A stretch of 5,929 nucleotides of DNA from an uncultured Parvimonas sp. (GCA_902470455.1 CABRGI010000053.1:1-5929); one strand, 5' to 3'. Positions 1-5,559 are shown, counted from the stretch's first letter. The notes: generated by a model from the letters alone, not told the origin. Numbers and translations are program-made.

Positions 1-641
1 AACAACTAAGGAAAATGTACTATGAGGCAATAAATTTTCCAAATGTTAAAGTGCTATCCATTGCTACAAGAGCTGATTGTTTTAATGAAGATATTTATAA
101 TTTACTTGCAGAACTGAATGACAAAATTGAAGTCTGGATTGAACTTGGACTACAAAGCTCAAATGAAAACACAAGAAATAATATGAATATAGGTTACAGT
201 ACGGAAACTTTTGAAAATTGTGTAAAAAGATTAAAAGAATTAAATATAAAAACTATTTTCCACATAATCTTTGGTCTTCCAAATGAAACAGAAAAAGATT
301 ATAAAAATACTATTGATTATGTAAATACTAAAAAACCTTGGGGAATTAAAATCCACAGCCTTTATATTCAGAACGATTGTGAACTATATGAGGATTATCT
401 AAAAAACAGTTTCAAAGTAATAACTTGGGATGAATATATAAATGCTTTGATTATGGCAATAGAAAATTTAGACAAGGACATAATTATTCATAGGCTCACA
501 GGAGATGGTGACAAAGAAAAACTCATCGCTCCCCTTTGGTCAAAAGATAAAATTAAAACAATAGGAGAAGTTAGTAAAATTCTAAAACAAAGAAATTCAT
601 ACCAAGGAATAAACTACAAAAAGGACAAAGGAGCTTTATAA
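1..641 (+). CDS. TIGR01212-family (YhcC/YtqA-like) radical SAM protein, 5' truncated by window edge
   Basis: This is the C-terminal part of a radical SAM protein of the TIGR01212/YhcC type, a conserved family without an agreed reaction; members are usually about 300 residues. The frame is open to the window edge: codons before the ATG at 15 read Q-L-R-K, continuing the family alignment, so that ATG is internal. The N-terminal part, which would hold the CxxxCxxC iron-sulfur cluster motif, lies outside the window. Visible family blocks, in order, are SIATRADC near the edge, EVWIELGLQSS, a HIIFGLPNETE strand-turn, GIKIHSLYI, and IIHRLTGDGDKEKLIAPLWS near the C-terminus. These blocks make the family call firm. 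The stop at 639-641 sits inside a hairpin terminator. It is the only plus-strand gene here and converges on the GNAT gene at 696-1175. It looks like core-genome sequence bordering an accessory region. Confidence 0.9.
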   Translation, partial: QLRKMYYEAINFPNVKVLSIATRADCFNEDIYNLLAELNDKIEVWIELGLQSSNENTRNNMNIGYSTETFENCVKRLKELNIKTIFHIIFGLPNETEKDYKNTIDYVNTKKPWGIKIHSLYIQNDCELYEDYLKNSFKVITWDEYINALIMAIENLDKDIIIHRLTGDGDKEKLIAPLWSKDKIKTIGEVSKILKQRNSYQGINYKKDKGAL

Positions 642-651
642 AAAGCTCCTT
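628..651. terminator. Hairpin terminator between convergent genes, probably bidirectional
   Basis: A perfect 10-bp inverted repeat, AAGGAGCTTT (628-637) and AAAGCTCCTT (642-651), encloses a 4-nt loop. The stop codon of the radical SAM gene (639-641) lies mostly in the loop. On the plus strand the stem is followed by a weak T-rich stretch (TTTCTCTATT). On the minus strand it is followed by TGTCCTTTTTG. It probably ends transcription from both sides. A weaker 8-bp inverted repeat (663-670 with 693-700, 22-nt loop) overlaps the GNAT stop and is less convincing. Confidence 0.75.
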
Positions 652-695
652 AACATTTCTCTATTAGATTAATTAAGCAAATAAATATTGAAAAT

Positions 696-1175
696 CTAAT
701 ACAATCTAAACAATTTCATACCCCATTCATCGACTCCATTTTCTCTAAAACCTAATTTTTTCCAAAATCTAATTGAATTTTCTTTCATTGAATTTAAAAC
801 ATAGTGCTTTGCCCCAAGTGGCTTTGTATATTTTTCTAACTTCTTAAAACATTCCAAACCTTTGGATTTATTTCTAAATTCAGGATATATCCAAAAATCA
901 AGTATAAAACATTCTCCAAAATATTTTCCATCTTCATTGGTATAAATCGTAAATTGAACAGCTCCAATTTCTATATCATTTTCAAAAAAATAAGCAATAT
1001 AATGTCTATCTTTATCATTATTCATACTATTTTCTAAAAAATCTCTGTACTCGCTACTTAAAAAGTATTCTATATCTTCCTTATCTGTAATAATTTCATC
1101 TTCAATTAAATACTTAATATGTTTCTCCCAAAACAAATTAATATCTTTAACCGAAATTTCTTTTATATATATCAT
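696..1175 (-). CDS. GNAT-family N-acetyltransferase (159 aa)
   Basis: This is a GCN5-related acetyltransferase, expected to transfer acetyl from acetyl-CoA to an amine; the substrate is unknown. The acetyl-CoA-binding motif A region is about residues 90-115: ILDFWIYPEFRNKSKG, with R101-x-x-S-x-G106 in place of the usual R/Q-x-x-G-x-G/A loop. The motif B helix is about 131-143, ENSIRFWKKLGF, the typical FYxxxGF-like end of the fold. Length is normal for a single-domain GNAT. ATG at 1173-1175 is preceded by AGGAGAG at 1179-1185. The gene starts 10 bp after the stop of the DUF2087 gene, and its ribosome binding site sits in that gap, so the two are almost certainly co-transcribed. Transcription probably ends at the shared hairpin 628-651. 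It could act on a drug, a peptide or a protein terminus; the sequence does not decide. Confidence 0.85.
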   Translation of the reverse strand: MIYIKEISVKDINLFWEKHIKYLIEDEIITDKEDIEYFLSSEYRDFLENSMNNDKDRHYIAYFFENDIEIGAVQFTIYTNEDGKYFGECFILDFWIYPEFRNKSKGLECFKKLEKYTKPLGAKHYVLNSMKENSIRFWKKLGFRENGVDEWGMKLFRLY

Positions 1176-1185
1176 AACTCTCCTA

Positions 1186-1455
1186 CTAAATACAATCTAA
1201 TACCGACTTATCAAAGAAATACTCACTTCCATCATTAGTCCTTTTTAAAAGTTTAAAGTCAACCATAAATCTTCTCAAATAGCAAAAATCTGCATAATAT
1301 TTCTTTAAAATTTCATTAATCTCTTTTTCCGTATATTTTCTTTCGTCAAAACAAATAGAAGCTAAATAAACAAAAAGTTCATATTTATCTTTCTGTTTTT
1401 TTGGCATATTTACAATCATACCATCTTTTATCCATTTATCCTTATTAAATTCCAT
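1186..1455 (-). CDS. DUF2087 domain-containing small protein (89 aa)
   Basis: The protein matches the DUF2087 pattern (my recognition, not a search). Residues 24-50 (KYELFVYLASICFDERKYTEKEINEIL) resemble the first helices. Residues 52-81 contain the family's characteristic YLRRFMVDFKLLKRTNDGSEYFF, that is LRR-x-x-V-D-x-x-L-x-x-R-x-x-x-G-S-x-Y. The domain often occurs fused to or next to transcriptional regulators and is thought to be helical and winged-helix-like; its biochemical role is not established. Here it stands alone with no separate HTH. ATG at 1453-1455 has GGGAG at 1462-1466. It lies 73 bp after the ABC exporter stop and 10 bp before the GNAT gene, so it may be the middle gene of a three-gene operon or start its own two-gene unit. 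Overlapping palindromes lie just upstream (1481-1495). Confidence 0.75.
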   Translation of the reverse strand: MEFNKDKWIKDGMIVNMPKKQKDKYELFVYLASICFDERKYTEKEINEILKKYYADFCYLRRFMVDFKLLKRTNDGSEYFFDKSVLDCI

Positions 1456-1480
1456 AAATATCTCCCAAAATAATTTAACA

Positions 1481-1495
1481 ATTACTGTAATACAG
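1481..1495. promoter_or_regulatory. Overlapping short palindromes upstream of DUF2087-GNAT pair
   Basis: Two perfect 11-bp palindromes overlap: ATTACTGTAAT (1481-1491) and CTGTAATACAG (1485-1495). They lie about 26 bp upstream of the DUF2087 start, where an operator would sit. On the minus strand TTGCAC with a 17-nt spacer and TAATTG, or TTGATG with 18 nt and TATTAC, are weak promoter candidates overlapping them. Such short palindromes occur by chance in AT-rich DNA, so this is only a candidate operator. Confidence 0.25.
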
Positions 1496-1528
1496 GCTTT
1501 AGTGCAAATACATCAATTTTTTATAATC

Positions 1529-3079
1529 TTAAATATAAATTATATTATCAAATTTATCCAAGAAGTCTTTTTCCACATTATGAGTAATCATAATTATTGT
1601 CTTATCTTCCATTTCCAATAACTTACTACAAACATACTTTTCCATATTTTTATCCATTGCGGAAAAAGGCTCATCTAAAAGTAATATTTCTTTACCGGAT
1701 AAAATTGCTCTCAAATAATTTACTAATTGTTTTTCTCCTCCACTTAATTCGTTGTTGTTTTTTGATTTTAATAAAATATCAACTTTATTTCGCGGAATAT
1801 ATCTATTATCTCTTTCCAAAATAGTTTTATCAAAACTGTCAAAGATACTTACATTGTCCCAAAAATTTTCAGAAAATATATGAGATTTTTGAGTTAAATA
1901 CATTATCAACTGATTACAAAATCTATAAGAAACTTCTATATCATCTATTGTAATACGACCGTCTGTACAGGAGAGATTACCATTTATAAGATTTAAAAGT
2001 GTAGATTTTCCCTTTCCGCTTTCTCCGATAATTGCATATTTTTTATTTTTCTCAAAAGTATAAGAAAAATTTTTAATTATATAATCATCATATTTAAAAC
2101 TTACATTATCGCATTTTATATTATTAGTAAATTTTACATTTTCCAATTCCAAATTTTTATTTTCTGAAATTTCCAAAAGTACATTTTTCATAACAATTTC
2201 TACCGATTTACGAAGACTTATTGCATCTATTACAGTACGAAGTGGAAACATAAAATTTTGAATATATGCAATAGTAGCTGTTGCAATTCCGGCTGTAATT
2301 TCTCCTTTATATAATAAAAACGCCATAATTCCAAATGAAGAAATATTAATCATATACATAACCAGCCCATTTAAAACATTTACAAAAGTTTTAAATTTCC
2401 CAAAATTATATCTGCTTTCTTCCAATTTACTAAGAGAAATTTCGTAATTCTTATTTATATTTTTGTATGTAAAACAATTTATAAATGCATAACCGCTTAA
2501 TAAATCAATAATTTTGCTATTATAAGAAGCTGTGTCGTCAAGCAATTTTTTCTTCTTTTTTGAAAATTTATTGGCCGTTAAATTTGGTAAATACAAGACA
2601 ATCAAAGCAACTAAATATATTATAATTGCAATTTTATAATTTAATATAAAGATATAAATTGCATAAATAATAAAAGAAATCAAAGATTCAAATATCATCA
2701 TAGTATATTCTAAATATTCAGCACAGGAAGCAATATCATTATTTAATCTTGAATTATAATCTCCTATACTGTTTTTATTAAAATCAGTAGGTTCTTTACA
2801 GATTATTACAGAAAACAAATTTTCTCTAAAATACAGATTAAATTCTTTTTCAAGCCTCCATGCACTTCTTTGACTTATATATTGTGCTCCCATTCCAATA
2901 ACAATAAGAAGAACAAATATACCTGTTAATTTAACAATATCATAAATTCCATTACTGTAACTATCATCAATCATATATTTTATAACAGTCGGCAAACTCG
3001 CTATTGCCAATATGTAAACAAAATGGAAAAAAATTCTTAAAAATATAAATTTTTTTAATTTTTTAAATATAAAATTCAA
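1529..3079 (-). CDS. Single-chain ABC exporter half-transporter (membrane domain + ATPase), TTG start, 516 aa
   Basis: This is an integral-membrane ABC exporter subunit that should work as a dimer and drive export of a drug, lipid or peptide; the substrate is unknown. Numbering is from the TTG. The N-terminal type-1 membrane domain (about 1-290) has hydrophobic segments near 14-34, 47-66, 125-148, 149-168, 232-258 and 262-280. The ATPase domain (about 310-516) has Walker A GESGKGKST (352-360), Q-loop Q397, signature LSGGEKQ (445-451), Walker B ILLLDEP (465-471), a D-loop SAMD and switch His500. The Q-loop-to-signature interval is about 10 residues shorter than in typical members, and total length is below the usual 570-600. 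A longer GTG start (3086-3088) overlaps the ribosome binding site AGGAG (3088-3092) and is unusable; TTG at 3077-3079 has an 8-nt spacing. No clear terminator follows, so DUF2087 and GNAT may be co-transcribed. A 43-bp stretch (2415-2457) recurs at 4147-4189. Confidence 0.9.
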   Translation of the reverse strand: MNFIFKKLKKFIFLRIFFHFVYILAIASLPTVIKYMIDDSYSNGIYDIVKLTGIFVLLIVIGMGAQYISQRSAWRLEKEFNLYFRENLFSVIICKEPTDFNKNSIGDYNSRLNNDIASCAEYLEYTMMIFESLISFIIYAIYIFILNYKIAIIIYLVALIVLYLPNLTANKFSKKKKKLLDDTASYNSKIIDLLSGYAFINCFTYKNINKNYEISLSKLEESRYNFGKFKTFVNVLNGLVMYMINISSFGIMAFLLYKGEITAGIATATIAYIQNFMFPLRTVIDAISLRKSVEIVMKNVLLEISENKNLELENVKFTNNIKCDNVSFKYDDYIIKNFSYTFEKNKKYAIIGESGKGKSTLLNLINGNLSCTDGRITIDDIEVSYRFCNQLIMYLTQKSHIFSENFWDNVSIFDSFDKTILERDNRYIPRNKVDILLKSKNNNELSGGEKQLVNYLRAILSGKEILLLDEPFSAMDKNMEKYVCSKLLEMEDKTIIMITHNVEKDFLDKFDNIIYI

Positions 3080-3087
3080 ATTTATCA

Positions 3088-3092
3088 CTCCT
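3088..3092 (-). promoter_or_regulatory. Ribosome binding site that decides the ABC exporter start
   Basis: AGGAG on the minus strand ends 8 nt before TTG (3077-3079). The longer frame's GTG (3086-3088) shares its first base with this site, so it cannot be the initiation codon. No ATG occurs in a sensible position. Confidence 0.7.
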
Positions 3093-3182
3093 ATTGATAC
3101 TTTTTAAGGCTTTTTAATCAAAATTATCTTTTTTCATTCAGTTTTCTACGTAACTTCCTAAACATTATTCTTGTCAGCTTAT

Positions 3183-3213
3183 ATTATATTGTTTCATTTT
3201 CATTTTTATTGAA
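3183..3213 (-). promoter_or_regulatory. Candidate promoter for the ABC exporter
   Basis: A perfect minus-strand TATAAT (3183-3188) has a weak -35, TTCAAT (3208-3213), at 19 nt. It leaves a leader of about 97 nt before the TTG start. The leader holds a 13-codon reading frame (3124-3165). The block CGGATA...TTCAA...AATATAA recurs upstream of the methyltransferase gene near 5061-5092, which suggests a shared promoter ancestry. Confidence 0.45.
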
Positions 3214-3250
3214 GTATCCGATATTTTCTTTTCTTTTCTATTGAAGATAT

Positions 3251-3285
3251 TATTTAATTGTTTTAGTGCGACAAACTGGGATTTA
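3251..3285 (-). repeat. 35-bp repeat, copy 1 (3' of GNAT)
   Basis: This is one of three 35-bp copies that align without gaps. On the plus strand the core is TTTAATTGTTTTAG followed by GCGACAAACTG. It matches copy 2 at 31 of 35 positions and copy 3 at 28 of 35. It begins one base beyond the stop of the GNAT gene (stop 3287-3289), so this gene ends at the repeat boundary. On the side away from the gene comes the promoter region of the ABC exporter. Confidence 0.8.
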
Positions 3286-3286
3286 C

Positions 3287-3724
3287 TCATTCAAAAATTT
3301 TAATAAATCTCTTTTGAGTCTTATCACATACATATCCAATTTTTTCATAGAATTTATGTGCCCCTGTTCTTGATTCTCCTGAATTTAACCTAATAAACTT
3401 AATTAATTTTTGTTGAGAGTCAATTTCTAAATGATTGATCAATTTTTTGCCAATACATCTCCCTTGAAACTCTGGTAAAACAGCTAATCCTAGAATATTT
3501 AATCCGCAATCCGAATAAAGACTCTCATATATTTCAGCATGTATAAAGCCAACTACTTTATGTGAATCCTCATCCTCATAAACATAAATCAAATGATGAT
3601 TTTTATCATTCGATAGTTTGGCAATTTGCTTCTCCACTAACTTAGTAGAAACAATATATCCTAAAGAAACATCACATATTTCTCGTATAGATTTAGCATC
3701 TTCTTTTTTTATGTTTCTAATCAT
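3287..3724 (-). CDS. GNAT-family N-acetyltransferase (145 aa) in repeat-flanked unit
   Basis: This is a GCN5-related acetyltransferase using acetyl-CoA; the acceptor is unknown. Motif A is at about 76-97 (LNILGLAVLPEFQGRCIGKKL). The pyrophosphate-binding loop reads Q87-G-R-C90-I-G92, so the first loop glycine is replaced by cysteine. Motif B is at about 121-131 (GAHKFYEKIGY). The N-terminus MIRNIKKEDAKSI is the usual GNAT first strand and helix. I chose ATG at 3722-3724 because GTGGGG lies 7 nt upstream and the fold starts there. An in-frame TTG at 3752-3754 would add ten residues, but it is encoded inside the terminal sequence of the repeat module and has no ribosome binding site. A strong promoter (3770-3798) sits in the upstream module. 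The stop abuts the 35-bp repeat at 3251-3285. Several Cys residues and single-gene organisation suggest an acquired accessory gene. Confidence 0.85.
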   Translation of the reverse strand: MIRNIKKEDAKSIREICDVSLGYIVSTKLVEKQIAKLSNDKNHHLIYVYEDEDSHKVVGFIHAEIYESLYSDCGLNILGLAVLPEFQGRCIGKKLINHLEIDSQQKLIKFIRLNSGESRTGAHKFYEKIGYVCDKTQKRFIKIFE

Positions 3725-3769
3725 TTCATTACCCCACAAATTCAAATTTGTCAATTTCTCATTCTTTCG

Positions 3770-3798
3770 ATTATATCACATTTCTCATTTTTTGTCAT
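3770..3798 (-). promoter_or_regulatory. Extended -10 promoter for GNAT, inside module copy 1
   Basis: The minus strand has ATGACA (3793-3798), a 17-nt spacer and TATAAT (3770-3775), with TG at the extended -10 position (TGATATAAT). The predicted leader is about 40 nt. The equivalent sequence, with the same spacing, occurs in module copy 2. This is the best promoter in the window. Confidence 0.75.
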
Positions 3799-4019
3799 TT
3801 ATTCAACCTAAATATTCATTTTTCTAACTATATTTTTTAATCCACTATAAAATAGTACAAGATTTTTAAGGTTATTTCTCTTTTGACTTATTTTATCCTT
3901 AAATAGTTCATCATTTTGACTTATTTTCCTTCAAGTTTCTAATTTTGGTCTAGATGACTTTCTTATAAAATATCAAAAAACAGAAAATTTATTTCTAAAA
4001 TTTTATATAAAATTATGTG

Positions 4020-4045
4020 AAAAAAATTGAAGACTAATCTTCAAT
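4020..4045 (-). terminator. Rho-independent terminator in module copy 1
   Basis: The 8-bp perfect stem ATTGAAGA/TCTTCAAT (4026-4033 with 4038-4045) has a CTAA loop. On the minus strand it is followed by a run of seven T. It lies 3 nt after the stop of the RsmB-like tail, as expected of that gene's own terminator. It would also end transcripts coming from the methyltransferase gene. Confidence 0.8.
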
Positions 4046-4048
4046 CCT

Positions 4049-4141
4049 TTACCCCTCTTTTACAAATTTTATTATAAAAAATCCATTATATTTTTGTTTT
4101 TCTGGTAACAATTTTATAAAATTTTCTGATTTACCCAAAAA
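4049..4141 (-). pseudogene. RsmB-like C-terminal tail fragment
   Basis: This minus-strand frame reads FLGKSENFIKLLPE, then NGFFIIKFVKEG and a stop. It resembles the very C-terminus of RsmB (16S rRNA m5C967 methyltransferase, NOL1/NOP2/Sun family), which typically ends in a leucine-proline stretch, a few variable residues, then (D/N)GFFIAK(L/F)-x-K. The rest of the gene is missing: upstream the sequence changes into an ABC-exporter-like fragment and then the 35-bp repeat, with a stop in this frame at 4187-4189. The other copy at 5836-5928 differs at about nine bases with no frameshift. The RsmB assignment rests on a short tail and is tentative; that it is a coding remnant duplicated with its terminator is more secure. 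Confidence 0.5.
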
Positions 4142-4146
4142 TTCCA

Positions 4147-4189
4147 CTTTCTTCCATTTTACTAAGAGAACTTTTGTAATTATTATTTA
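4147..4189 (-). pseudogene. Fragment resembling the interior of the ABC exporter gene
   Basis: This 43-bp stretch matches 2415-2457 inside the ABC exporter gene at 39 of 43 positions without gaps. Similarity probably continues some bases on either side. In the exporter's reading frame it encodes NYKSSLSKMEESG, against NYEISLSKLEESR in the intact protein, and then runs into a stop. So the fragment is in frame and in the same orientation, between the 35-bp repeat and the RsmB-like tail. It overlaps the right part of the repeat by a few bases. It looks like the scar of a deleted or recombined exporter copy. Confidence 0.6.
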
Positions 4190-4218
4190 ATAGTTTTATT
4201 TCGACAAACTGAGATTTA
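4184..4218 (-). repeat. 35-bp repeat, copy 2 (3' of methyltransferase)
   Basis: This matches copy 1 at 31 of 35 positions, without gaps. The core on the plus strand is AGTTTTATTTCGACAAACTG. It lies about 58 bp after the methyltransferase stop and is joined directly to the exporter-like fragment and long module. Between the stop and the repeat there is only a weak 4-bp-stem hairpin (4245-4259). Confidence 0.8.
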
Positions 4219-4276
4219 GACTTTAACCCTTATTGAAAGTAAAACAGGCTATTTTCCTGAAGTATGTTCTATAATA

Positions 4277-5041
4277 TTATAGTTTAATACAAAGTGTAGC
4301 TATATAGTCATTTCCATAACGTGATAATCTGTGTCTTTTGTCACACGATTCATAAAAATCTATCATAGCGAGACCATTTTTAAGTTGTCCTCTAATCTGA
4401 GTTTCTAAGGTATGGCTAAATTCATATCCATATTCTGGATTTATTGTTATCTTGCCTTCCTCTTCAAGCTTTTTTGAATTAAAAGGTATTGAAAACTTTA
4501 AAAGTAATTCCTCATCGGGTTTGTCCCATACAATGTCAGCATCATACATGTATATCCAAGGATTCATAAATCCTACCATTAACAATCCACCCTTTTTCAA
4601 TACTTGAGAAGCTTCTTTGTATATGTTTTCTAAATCTTCTACATATACATTTGAGACTGGATTAAAAATAATATCAAAAGTTTCATTTTCAAATGGAAAT
4701 GGTTTTGTCATATCGCCTTGAACTGTATTGATTTTTAAGCCTTCTCTTTTAGCAACCATATCATCTCTTTGTAATTGTGATTTAGAAAAATCCATTATAG
4801 TTACATCATAGCCTTTTATAGCAAAAATTGGTCCCTGCTGTCCACCACCACAAGCTAAACCTAATATCTTTTTTCCGTTTGCTTTTTCAAACCATTCTTT
4901 TGGAACTTTTTTCCCAACAGTTAATGCAACAGAAATTGGATTATTTCTAACTTCTTCTAATTCTTCATGTGTCAATGGCTCAGTATAGTCATTTTTTACA
5001 TTATTCCATCTATCTTCATTTAGTTTTATATAATTGTTCAT
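4277..5041 (-). CDS. Class I SAM-dependent methyltransferase (254 aa)
   Basis: This soluble Rossmann-fold methyltransferase (Methyltransf_11/25-like) should transfer methyl from S-adenosylmethionine to an unidentified acceptor. SAM motif I is KILGLACGGGQQGP (58-71), the GLACGGGQQG variant seen in a family of roughly 250-residue methyltransferases. The acidic end of strand 2 is D84 in VTIMDFS. GD at 109-110 is the motif III-like acidic site. Motif IV is FDIIFNPVSNVYVED (122-135), and the post-core strand is VLKKGGLLMVGF (147-158). A C-terminal cap (160-254) completes the length, so the gene looks intact. ATG at 5039-5041 follows AAGGAGA (5049-5055) at a good distance. It is a single gene between the 35-bp repeats at 4184-4218 and 5112-5146. 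Only a short promoter region precedes it, unlike the long modules before the GNAT and VOC genes. A role in resistance or small-molecule modification is guesswork. Confidence 0.88.
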   Translation of the reverse strand: MNNYIKLNEDRWNNVKNDYTEPLTHEELEEVRNNPISVALTVGKKVPKEWFEKANGKKILGLACGGGQQGPIFAIKGYDVTIMDFSKSQLQRDDMVAKREGLKINTVQGDMTKPFPFENETFDIIFNPVSNVYVEDLENIYKEASQVLKKGGLLMVGFMNPWIYMYDADIVWDKPDEELLLKFSIPFNSKKLEEEGKITINPEYGYEFSHTLETQIRGQLKNGLAMIDFYESCDKRHRLSRYGNDYIATLCIKL

Positions 5042-5060
5042 CTTATAATCTCCTTGTAAT

Positions 5061-5109
5061 TTTATATTATTTCGATTTAAGTTGAATATCCGCGCTTTCT
5101 TTTTGTCAT
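5061..5109 (-). promoter_or_regulatory. Probable promoter region of the methyltransferase gene
   Basis: Minus-strand TATAAA (5061-5066) is a fair -10, but no good -35 lies at 16-18 nt. An ATGACA box (5104-5109), identical to the -35 of the GNAT promoter, lies further upstream without a matching -10. The segment resembles the region before the ABC exporter (CGGATA...TTCAA...AATATAA). I infer a promoter here but cannot fix it. Confidence 0.3.
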
Positions 5110-5111
5110 TT

Positions 5112-5146
5112 TATTTAATTGTTTTAGCGCGACAAGTCTGAGTTTA
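5112..5146 (-). repeat. 35-bp repeat, copy 3 (3' of VOC gene)
   Basis: This is the third ungapped copy, with 28 of 35 positions equal to copy 1. The left two thirds (TTTAATTGTTTTAGCGCGAC) is best conserved, and the gene-proximal end differs most (AAGTCTGAG against AAACTGGG). It lies 24 bp after the VOC stop and about 70 bp before the methyltransferase start, so no long module is present at this junction. Confidence 0.75.
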
Positions 5147-5169
5147 CCTACCCTTCAAATCAAGAGTCA

Positions 5170-5559
5170 TCAGTTTGTAAACCTCAATAAATATCCATTA
5201 GGATCTTGAATCAGGAACTCCATTTGTATTTCTTCAATTCCGTTAACCCTATATACACTTCTAATCAGTTCTCTGTAAATCTCTAATTGTTTGCTTTTCA
5301 CTAATTCATATAGTTTCTCAATATCATCAACTGATATTGAAAAATTTATTCCTCTTCCTAAAGGATAGATTAGTTCCCCTGTATTCCAGCCATCATCATG
5401 AATTTGTTCAAACATAAACTGACTATCTTGAAAAGACATAAAAACAAATTTCACTTCCGGTCGTTCGTACTCTATTTTAAATCCTAATTCTTTATAAAAA
5501 TTTTTAGTCTGAACAATATCAAAAACTGATAATTCAGGAATCAAACTATTAAACTCCAT
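5170..5559 (-). CDS. VOC-family, bleomycin-resistance-like protein (129 aa)
   Basis: This is a small vicinal-oxygen-chelate fold protein of the glyoxalase/bleomycin-resistance group. The pattern is that of the Ble-type drug-binding branch: IPELSVFDIVQTKNFYKELGF (7-27), FVFMSFQDSQFMFEQ (38-52), WNTGELIYPLGRGINFSI (58-75), VDDIEKLYE (77-85), and FLIQDPNGYLLRF (115-127). Known relatives bind and sequester bleomycin-type glycopeptides as dimers, but many proteins with this pattern have no tested substrate, so resistance is an inference. Length is full or nearly so. ATG at 5557-5559 follows GAGGAG (5565-5570) 5 nt upstream. The promoter is at 5606-5634 in module copy 2. The 35-bp repeat follows 24 bp after the stop. 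It is a single-gene unit, and its function is of the kind often carried by mobile cassettes. Confidence 0.85.
   Translation of the reverse strand: MEFNSLIPELSVFDIVQTKNFYKELGFKIEYERPEVKFVFMSFQDSQFMFEQIHDDGWNTGELIYPLGRGINFSISVDDIEKLYELVKSKQLEIYRELIRSVYRVNGIEEIQMEFLIQDPNGYLLRFTN

Larger units (their letters stand above)
3738..4142 (-). repeat. Long repeated intergenic module, copy 1 (upstream of GNAT)
   Basis: This stretch aligns with 5574-5929 at roughly 85% identity by eye, apart from about 50 bp extra in this copy near 3971-4020. The longest identical blocks are around 3848-3874 and 3888-3917. In minus-strand order it carries an RsmB-like tail (4049-4141), a terminator (4020-4045), a decayed short frame (3808-3924), a promoter (3770-3798) and a conserved end (AAATTC, one variable base after two more A/T, then TTTGTCAATTTCTC, 3738-3760). 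That end is an imperfect inverted counterpart of the 35-bp repeat at 4184-4218 (shared AAAT and TTTGTC). With the 35-bp repeat the interval spans about 480 bp. No intact gene lies in the 550-bp gap 3725-4276. Confidence 0.85.

Noticed and set aside
15..641. ATG at 15 as the true start of the radical SAM gene
   Set aside because: The frame stays open to the edge, upstream codons fit the family, and the protein would lack the iron-sulfur cluster region. AAGGAAA touches the ATG with no usable spacing.
1597..1824. Plus-strand frame of 75 codons
   Set aside because: It lies wholly antisense to the ATPase domain of the exporter, has a low-complexity product and no ribosome binding site.
3080..3088. 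GTG at 3086-3088 as the exporter start
   Set aside because: It overlaps the AGGAG ribosome binding site. The TTG nine bases further on has the correct spacing.
3725..3754. TTG at 3752-3754 as the GNAT start
   Set aside because: The extra ten residues are encoded by the repeat end, no ribosome binding site precedes it, and the GNAT fold begins at the ATG at 3722-3724.
3618..3827. Plus-strand frame of 69 codons
   Set aside because: It is antisense to the GNAT gene and its promoter, and has no family resemblance.
4245..4259. Hairpin CAGG/CCTG after the methyltransferase stop as a terminator
   Set aside because: The stem is only 4 bp and followed by a short TTTT. The strong terminator at 4020-4045 lies downstream.
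3251..5146. 35-bp repeats as classical integron attC sites
   Set aside because: The RYYYAAC and GTTRRRY cores in paired arrangement are not present, and no integron integrase is in the window.
3251..5146. CRISPR array
   Set aside because: The three repeats are about 900 bp apart and separated by whole genes.
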